Assembly: GCA_030693705.1 (NCBI GenBank)
Contig: JAUYAB010000005.1
Span: 62,001-126,000 of the forward strand
Source: Ignavibacteria bacterium
GTDB taxonomy: Bacteria > Bacteroidota > Ignavibacteria > Ignavibacteriales > Ignavibacteriaceae
Direction: 5' to 3'
DNA: 64,000 nt
Part shown: one piece after another, positions 59,053 to 64,000 of the stretch
How the letters are laid out: the number at the start of each line of letters is the position of its first letter
Position numbering within the stretch: position 1 is the stretch's first letter
Notes under the pieces: generated by a model
The model's database searches: none
What the model was told of the DNA's origin: nothing
Seen by the model: the letters and a program-made list of their open reading frames with translations, nothing else
Position numbers and translations under genes: made by a program

Positions 59053-59175
59053 TTCAGTTACGATTTTCTTTTTTCCTGTATTATTAGAAATTTTGGTAGT
59101 ACAATATAAATCATGTTTGGCAAAAATTTATCAAAAATTTATAAAATCAAAGTATAAAAAGTCGGGGGATTGTTT

Positions 59176-59183
59176 TATATTTG
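59176..59183 (+). promoter_or_regulatory. Candidate -7 promoter box for ybaB-recR
   Basis: TATATTTG matches TAnnTTTG 46 bp upstream of the ybaB ATG in the 176-bp divergent gap. No good -33 TTTG is seen. The rest of the gap is AT-rich without other clear features. Confidence 0.35.
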
Positions 59184-59228
59184 CACGAAAATTAATACAA
59201 TTGCTTAAAAATTTAGTCCGGAGGTTCA

Positions 59229-59555
59229 ATGAAAGGTGGAATGCAAGATATGCTTCGCCAGGTTCAGAAATTACAAGAAGAAATGCAGAAGACCCAAGCC
59301 GGGTTAGCCAATAAAACTGTTTCCGCTGAAGCGGGCGGCGGCATTATTAAAGCTATTGCAAGCGGAAATAAAAAAATCGTTTCGATTGAGATTGATAAAC
59401 AGGTTATCAATCCGGAAGAAAAAGAATTTTTAGAAGACTTAGTAGTTGCCGCGGTTAATAAAGCTTTAGAGGCAGCGGAAAAAATGTCGGAAGATGAAAT
59501 GGGCAAACTTACTAAAGGAATGATCCCTCCCGGTTTAAACATCCCTGGGTTTTAG
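59229..59555 (+). CDS. ybaB: YbaB/EbfC family nucleoid-associated protein
   Basis: A small DNA-binding protein of 108 residues with the family pattern: MQDMLRQVQKLQEEMQK coiled region, AGGGIIKAIASGNKKIVSIEID and DLVVAAVNKALEAAEKMSEDEM. A GGAGG Shine-Dalgarno lies 6 bp upstream. It is followed without a gap by recR, the usual arrangement (dnaX, which often precedes it, is absent here). Confidence 0.94.
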   Translation: MKGGMQDMLRQVQKLQEEMQKTQAGLANKTVSAEAGGGIIKAIASGNKKIVSIEIDKQVINPEEKEFLEDLVVAAVNKALEAAEKMSEDEMGKLTKGMIPPGLNIPGF

Positions 59556-60152
59556 GTGAATATTTCCGAACCATTACAGATTGCGATAGAAGAATTCAGT
59601 AAATTCCCGGGAATCGGAAAAAAAACCGCCCAGAGATTGTCTCTTTTTCTTTTAAAAAAGCCGATTGATGAAGTCGAAAAATTCATCGGCGCAATCTACA
59701 ATCTGAAACACAAATTAAAATTTTGTTCGGTGTGCTTTAACATTACGGAATTTGAAATTTGTGAAATTTGTACAAGTCCGAAAAGAGATAAATCAATTCT
59801 TTGCATCGTTGAAGAACCGAGTGATATTATCGCTATCGAAAGGACTAACGAGTATAACGGTGTCTATCATGTTTTGTCGGGAGTTTTATCGCCGCTAAGC
59901 GGAATTGGACCTGAAGCATTAAAAATTAACGAACTTCTGAAGAGATTAAAAACTCAAGAGGTTTCAGAAATTATTTTAGCGCTAAATCCCGATACCGAAG
60001 GGGACGCCACATCTCTTTATCTTGGAAAACTCCTTCAACCGTTGAATATTAAAGTTACGCGTATAGCACGCGGATTACCGATTGGCGGCGATCTGGAATT
60101 TGCCGATGAAGCTACAATCGCGAGGGCTGTCTCTAACAGAGGTCTCCTTTGA
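59556..60152 (+). CDS. recR: Recombination protein RecR
   Basis: Acts with RecF/RecO to load RecA at gaps. The 198 residues have a helix-hairpin-helix (FPGIGKKTAQRLSLF), a Cys4 zinc finger (CSVC...CEIC) and a TOPRIM domain with CIVEEPSDIIAIER and ALNPDTEGDATS. Starts with GTG right after the ybaB stop; its stop overlaps the next TTG start (TTGA). Confidence 0.96.
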   Translation: MNISEPLQIAIEEFSKFPGIGKKTAQRLSLFLLKKPIDEVEKFIGAIYNLKHKLKFCSVCFNITEFEICEICTSPKRDKSILCIVEEPSDIIAIERTNEYNGVYHVLSGVLSPLSGIGPEALKINELLKRLKTQEVSEIILALNPDTEGDATSLYLGKLLQPLNIKVTRIARGLPIGGDLEFADEATIARAVSNRGLL

Positions 60153-60892
60153 CCAAACTCTGGTTTGAAGAATGGTTCGAATCGGAAGAATACCTAACCG
60201 TTTACAGACATAGAAATAGTGAAGAAGCGGAAATTTTAGTTTCTTTCATTCTCAACAAAGTAAATCTTCCCACAGACGCAAAAGTATTAGATTTAGGATG
60301 CGGCGCCGGAAGACACGCATTATTATTGGCGAAAAAAGGTTTTGCGGTTACCGGTGTTGATCAAAGCGCAAAACTTCTTTCTGTTGCTGATGATGAGGCA
60401 AAAAAAAATGGTTTGCATGCAATGTTCGTTAGAGATGATATTCGCACTGTTCATTTTCACGAGAAGTTTAATTTAATCCTAAATGTTTTTACAAGCTTTG
60501 GCTATTTTGAAAATGATGAAGACAATTTTTCTATCTTCACAAATGTGGAATCACTTCTTACAGATGAAGGAATTTTCGTCTTCGATTTTCTTAACGCCCA
60601 AAATGTAAAAGAGAATCTTGTCCCAATTTCCAGAACTGAAATTGATGGTTTGGTAATTGAGCAATCAAGAAAAATTGAAGCGAATAACGTTGTAAAAGAT
60701 ATTACCCTAACACAGAATGGAAGCGTTAAAAATTTTCGTGAATCTGTTCGGTTATATACTAAACAAGATGTAATTGAAGCTATGAGCAAAAATAATTTAT
60801 CCGTGGAAATGATATTTGGAAGTTATTCCGGTGATCCGTTTGATGAAAGATCTTCTTCGCGCTTGATACTTTTATGCAAAAAGAAAAAGTAG
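60149..60892 (+). CDS. Class I SAM-dependent methyltransferase
   Basis: A 247-residue cytoplasmic methyltransferase. The SAM-binding loop is LDLGCGAGRHALLLA (about residues 47-61) followed by VTGVDQSAKLL; NVFTSFGYF is the post-motif region. The substrate is not known; UbiE-like and other small-molecule types share this fold. TTG start overlapping recR; it overlaps the next gene by 19 bp. Confidence 0.82.
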   Translation: MTKLWFEEWFESEEYLTVYRHRNSEEAEILVSFILNKVNLPTDAKVLDLGCGAGRHALLLAKKGFAVTGVDQSAKLLSVADDEAKKNGLHAMFVRDDIRTVHFHEKFNLILNVFTSFGYFENDEDNFSIFTNVESLLTDEGIFVFDFLNAQNVKENLVPISRTEIDGLVIEQSRKIEANNVVKDITLTQNGSVKNFRESVRLYTKQDVIEAMSKNNLSVEMIFGSYSGDPFDERSSSRLILLCKKKK

Positions 60893-61467
60893 TATTCCTC
60901 TTATTTCTTTTATTTCTTTTTGGCGGCTGTGATCTGTTCAGCACGCGGGATCCGGAAAAACCGGATCAACCAAGGTCCAATTATCAACTGGCTGTCACTC
61001 CGGAAATTCTTTTAGAGAACTTTACGAATTCGTTATCAGAAAAAAATGTACAGAATTATCTAAACTGTTTTTCTGATTCTGCTTTTTCCGGAAAAGAATT
61101 TCAGTACTTTCCTTCAGCCGATGCAAATTCAAAATACCCGGTTTTATTTGAATCGTGGTCAAAAAAAAGTGAAGAACAATATTTCAACAATTTAATTTCT
61201 CATATTTTGCAGGATCAACCAATTACATTCACCAAAAACAACGAGAAGTCATCCTTCTCTGGTGATAACAGCATCGTTTATACGGCAAGCTACTTTTTAG
61301 TTGTTCCGCACAATGATGAAATATCTAAAAATTTTGAAGGTGAATTGCAGTTTACTTTGGTGCGGGATTCACGTGAAGTTTGGAGTATTTACATTTGGCA
61401 GGATATTAATAAAAGTTCGATGACTGTAAGTTGGAGTGAGTTAAAAGGTTTCTATTCGCCTAACTGA
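60874..61467 (+). CDS. Putative lipoprotein, unknown function
   Basis: A 197-residue lipoprotein with signal and lipobox LFGGC (Cys19). The mature part has the SNTF2-like pattern VTPEILLENFTNSLSEKNVQNYLNC, with a WSIYIWQD end. It resembles the following protein in size and type, suggesting duplicates. It overlaps the methyltransferase gene by 19 bp. No named family recognised. Confidence 0.6.
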   Translation: MQKEKVVFLLFLLFLFGGCDLFSTRDPEKPDQPRSNYQLAVTPEILLENFTNSLSEKNVQNYLNCFSDSAFSGKEFQYFPSADANSKYPVLFESWSKKSEEQYFNNLISHILQDQPITFTKNNEKSSFSGDNSIVYTASYFLVVPHNDEISKNFEGELQFTLVRDSREVWSIYIWQDINKSSMTVSWSELKGFYSPN

Positions 61468-61468
61468 G

Positions 61469-61972
61469 ATGAAAAAAACGACCTTTACTTTATTTGTCTT
61501 TATACTGATTGCCGGTTGTAAAAATCCGTTCGCCCCGGCATTAGACACAAGCGAATCCACCGGCTCCGCCATTGGAGATTTAACAAAAATTGAAGGAGTT
61601 TTTCAGAATTTGCAGTACGCGTATACCTTCCGCGATACAGCCAGATATGGACAAACTCTCGGTACTGATTTTTTGTTCAGCTTCCGTGATTATGACCTGA
61701 GTTTTGATGTTAGCTGGGGCAGGGAAGAGGAAATGAAGGTAACGCATGGTCTTTTTCAAAACGCCGAACGGCTCGATTTAATTTGGAACAATATTGTCGC
61801 TTCGACTGAAGATTCCTCCGAAGCGAATATTGTGCGTAGTTTTAACTTAATGATTACTTTTAACCCAACAGACATTGTAAGAGTTGACGGGAGAGTGAAT
61901 CTAAATTTGAAAAAAGAATCATCTTCCGGTAAATGGAAAATTGTAAGATGGATAGACGAATCGAATTTTTAA
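61469..61972 (+). CDS. Putative lipoprotein, unknown function
   Basis: A 167-residue lipoprotein with lipobox LIAGC (Cys17), then a mature domain with NLQYAYTFRDTARYGQTL and a final SGKWKIVRWIDES. The WKIVRW end and the alpha+beta order recall NTF2-like domains and the previous gene's product. The previous gene ends just before it and ftsX starts one base after it. Function unknown. Confidence 0.6.
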   Translation: MKKTTFTLFVFILIAGCKNPFAPALDTSESTGSAIGDLTKIEGVFQNLQYAYTFRDTARYGQTLGTDFLFSFRDYDLSFDVSWGREEEMKVTHGLFQNAERLDLIWNNIVASTEDSSEANIVRSFNLMITFNPTDIVRVDGRVNLNLKKESSSGKWKIVRWIDESNF

Positions 61973-61973
61973 T

Positions 61974-62822
61974 ATGACACTTTTTTTATTCAAAGAAGCG
62001 CTCCGCTCAAACCGGAGAGCTAAGTTATCGTTTCTTTTTTCTCTAAGTTCAACTACAGTTGGGTTAGTTCTGATCGCGGTTTCACTTCTTTCAGTAAAGA
62101 TTTCCAAGTCGATTGAAACATATCTGCAGAATCAGTTTGAAGTGCAAGTTTATTTGAAAGAAGACATAACCGGGTCTCAAAGAGATCGTCTGAAGGTGGA
62201 TTTGGAAAATCTGAAGGAAGTGAGTTCCGTCGAATTTATATCAAAAGAGAAAGCAGCAGAAAAGTTTGTTACAGAAACCGGCGAAGATTTTAGGACAATT
62301 CTTGAGTATAATCCGCTGCCGGCAAGTTACATTATTAAGACCGTTGCTAATAAGTCGGTAAACTTTCCTTCTCTTCTAAGCCGAATTAAAACATTTAGAG
62401 ATGTTGATGAGGTAATTTTCCCAAATGCCCTTTACCAGAAGATGCTTTTTTACTTAAATACTTTTCAAAAATATATTGCGGGACTCGGCATCCTTCTTTC
62501 GATTATCGCCTTCTATGTTATTTTTTCAACAACTCGTTTAATAATTGAAAGTCGAAAAGATGAAATTGAAACGATGAAGTTGGTTGGCGGCTCTCTTTTC
62601 ACTATCAAATTTCCTCTGCTGTTAAATGGCATGTTCATAGGTTTGGTTTCAGGGTTTTTAGCCATCGGGTTGGTGTCCCTCATTGAAATATCAATCAGAA
62701 ATTATTTTTATGGTGGGTTTCCCCATTTTTTGAACTCCACCCTTGTTTTATTAATTTTAGGCCCGGCGCTGGGGTTGGTTAGCAGTTTGCTCGCCTCCTG
62801 GAAGATATCATTAAAATTGTGA
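61974..62822 (+). CDS. ftsX: Cell division permease-like protein FtsX
   Basis: A 282-residue membrane protein with four helices (about 21-45, 163-185, 212-240, 254-278) and a large extracytoplasmic domain between the first two (VQVYLKEDITGSQRDRL). FtsX normally pairs with the ATPase FtsE to activate peptidoglycan hydrolases at the septum; ftsE is not in the window. It directly follows the lipoproteins by one base. The family is secure; partner missing. Confidence 0.88.
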   Translation: MTLFLFKEALRSNRRAKLSFLFSLSSTTVGLVLIAVSLLSVKISKSIETYLQNQFEVQVYLKEDITGSQRDRLKVDLENLKEVSSVEFISKEKAAEKFVTETGEDFRTILEYNPLPASYIIKTVANKSVNFPSLLSRIKTFRDVDEVIFPNALYQKMLFYLNTFQKYIAGLGILLSIIAFYVIFSTTRLIIESRKDEIETMKLVGGSLFTIKFPLLLNGMFIGLVSGFLAIGLVSLIEISIRNYFYGGFPHFLNSTLVLLILGPALGLVSSLLASWKISLKL

Positions 62823-62889
62823 TTGGGAACTTTTGCCGAGTAACAGCTATTTATTATCTTACACTCAAAATTTGGGAAAATTATTGCAA

Positions 62890-63408
62890 ATGAAAGTATA
62901 TCTCTTTTTTATCTTTATACTCGTTTTAGGAATTCAAAACTTTGGTCAATCAAATGACACGAAAATAGGTGTCGATTACGGCTCCTTAAAAATGAACCCG
63001 CAAGGAGCGGTTTATGATTATTCGGATCCACAATCGGTAAACATTAAAGTCGCTGTATGGGGAAACGCAAAGTTTCCAGGAAGGTACATAGTTCCTGAGT
63101 ACACAAATGCAAAAGACCTCCTCTCTTATGCCGGTGGTCCAACGGATGCTGCGCTTCTAGAGGATTTAAGAATTTATCGTACCAAGGAAGATTCTTCACA
63201 AGAGTTTATCTCAATTAATTATAATGATCTGCTCTGGTCAAAAGAACCCAAAAAAGTTATTCCGGCTCCCCAAATTAAAGCTGGAGATGTTCTTTTAGTT
63301 CCCGGCGAACCACGATGGTATACAAGAGACTATCTTTCTATTTCACTTTCTATCATCTCGACGTTAATTTCATTGTCAATCTTAATTTTAAATATAGTCC
63401 GTAAATAG
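62890..63408 (+). CDS. SLBB-domain polysaccharide export-type protein
   Basis: A 172-residue exported protein with a signal peptide (about residues 1-20) and an SLBB/beta-grasp domain: KVAVWGNAKFPGRYIVPE, TNAKDLLSYAGGPTDAA, then a C-terminal membrane helix (about residues 147-168). This is a shortened relative of Wza-type proteins. The ATG at 62890 is chosen over a TTG 19 codons upstream since the signal peptide begins there. A Wzz-like gene follows 18 bp later, supporting an exopolysaccharide role. Confidence 0.78.
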   Translation: MKVYLFFIFILVLGIQNFGQSNDTKIGVDYGSLKMNPQGAVYDYSDPQSVNIKVAVWGNAKFPGRYIVPEYTNAKDLLSYAGGPTDAALLEDLRIYRTKEDSSQEFISINYNDLLWSKEPKKVIPAPQIKAGDVLLVPGEPRWYTRDYLSISLSIISTLISLSILILNIVRK

Positions 63409-63426
63409 TTAAAGGTTTTTTATTAT

Positions 63427-64000
63427 ATGAATAACAATTCTGTAGATGTTCGAGAGCAAGGATTAGCGCATTATTATAATATCATAATAGATAATCTTTT
63501 TCCTTTTATTCTAATTTCGGTTGTAGCCATAGTTGTTGCAATAGTTTACGCTGTAAGTTCAATAAATATTTACAAATCAACAACAGTGTTAAAAATAAGT
63601 AAGCCATCCGGCAACATTTTGAATTCCCCGCTAATGCCGGAATTTCAAGACTTTGGAAGCGATAGATTTATTGCCAATGAAATTGAAGTGCTAAAGAGTT
63701 ATAAGGTTCGCGAAATCGCCGCCAATGCATTGATCGATAGTTTTAAGGTTCTAAATCAAATCGATAGTTTTAAGGTACTGGTTCAATCACCCTCCCAATT
63801 GATGAGTAACAAACCCAGACTTCTTGATGTTGATCAAATTGCAACACTACTCGCTACCAACGTCACAATCGAACAAAAACGGGGATTAGATGTAGTAGAA
63901 ATTTCTGCACAAAGTCCTTCACCATACGAAGCTTCGTTAATCGCTAATTTGTATTCTCAGGCTTATAAAACGCTGAATTTGGAAATTAACCGGAACCAGC
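63427..64000 (+). CDS. Wzz/GNVR-type polysaccharide chain-length protein, cut by window end
   Basis: The first 191 residues of a protein with an N-terminal membrane helix (about residues 23-46, LFPFILISVVAIVVAIVYAV) followed by a chain-length determinant domain (YKSTTVLKISKP..., FIANEIEVLKSYKVRE). Such proteins regulate polymer length in capsule or O-antigen export, sometimes fused to a tyrosine kinase at the C-terminus; the end lies beyond the window. Adjacent to the SLBB gene. Confidence 0.82.
   Translation, partial: MNNNSVDVREQGLAHYYNIIIDNLFPFILISVVAIVVAIVYAVSSINIYKSTTVLKISKPSGNILNSPLMPEFQDFGSDRFIANEIEVLKSYKVREIAANALIDSFKVLNQIDSFKVLVQSPSQLMSNKPRLLDVDQIATLLATNVTIEQKRGLDVVEISAQSPSPYEASLIANLYSQAYKTLNLEINRNQ

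Noticed and set aside
1-64000. tRNA, rRNA, insertion sequence or prophage
   Set aside because: No tRNA-like or rRNA-like sequence, transposase or phage gene was seen, and gene order is consistent with ordinary chromosome.

Overview
The window looks like a chromosomal stretch of an Ignavibacteria-type bacterium (Bacteroidota/Chlorobiota lineage). The base composition is AT-rich. One secreted protein ends in a type IX secretion sorting domain with the YPNPFNP-type motif common in this group. There is a complete MoxR-DUF58-BatABCDE operon, many genes overlap by a few bases, and TTG/GTG starts are frequent. Two intergenic sites match the Bacteroidota-type -7 box TAnnTTTG. No phage, insertion sequence, CRISPR array, rRNA or tRNA was seen, and no gap between genes exceeds about 285 bases.

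Layout: 1-8.5 kb holds the 3' part of argS, comF, a large VWA-type membrane protein, surE, pgeF, an EamA exporter, folB, folK, a deoxynucleoside kinase and a small DUF4834 protein. 8.5-12.3 kb holds a GT9 glycosyltransferase, a Ppx/GppA phosphatase, a DUF302 protein and an RlmI-like methyltransferase. 12.3-20.7 kb is the Bat (aerotolerance-type) operon. 20.7-25.8 kb holds a small secreted Cys protein, an M48 protease, plsC, gatC, kdsB, a PLP enzyme, a HIT protein and a stand-alone B12-binding domain. 25.8-28 kb holds a T9SS-sorted protein and an RRM RNA-binding protein with a structured leader.

The most distinctive region is 28.2-42.5 kb. Five tightly coupled genes encode a diheme-type cytochrome b, a membrane-anchored ferredoxin/flavoprotein whose FAD domain appears circularly permuted, a 20-heme cytochrome c, a 998-residue cytochrome with 40 heme motifs in near-exact 216-bp periods, and an outer-membrane beta-barrel. 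Together they look like an electron conduit from the cytoplasm to the cell surface. An OmpR-type two-component system follows. After it comes an orphan ABC-type solute-binding protein overlapping a Cache-HAMP-PP2C phosphatase, then an RsbW-like kinase and a STAS protein, forming a candidate solute-sensing partner-switching pathway.

42.5-49 kb covers peptidoglycan recycling (LD-carboxypeptidase, amidase), ispE, a homocysteine methyltransferase and three GT9 glycosyltransferases. 49-54.3 kb holds prmC, dtd, a phosphomutase-like metalloenzyme, comEC and purE. 54.2-59 kb on the minus strand holds gatA, two tatA paralogues, purQ, purS, pssA, psd and a degenerate PurC-like protein. 59.2-64 kb on the plus strand holds ybaB, recR, a methyltransferase, two lipoproteins, ftsX, and the start of an exopolysaccharide locus (SLBB protein and a Wzz-type chain-length protein cut by the window end).

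Other points of interest: short oligonucleotide repeats have entered or abut coding regions (bat operon, T9SS sorting domain), including one 18-nt string found at two distant places. Competence-type genes (comF, comEC) and envelope-building genes (kdsB, GT9s, plsC, pssA, psd) indicate a Gram-negative, LPS-bearing, possibly DNA-uptake-competent cell.
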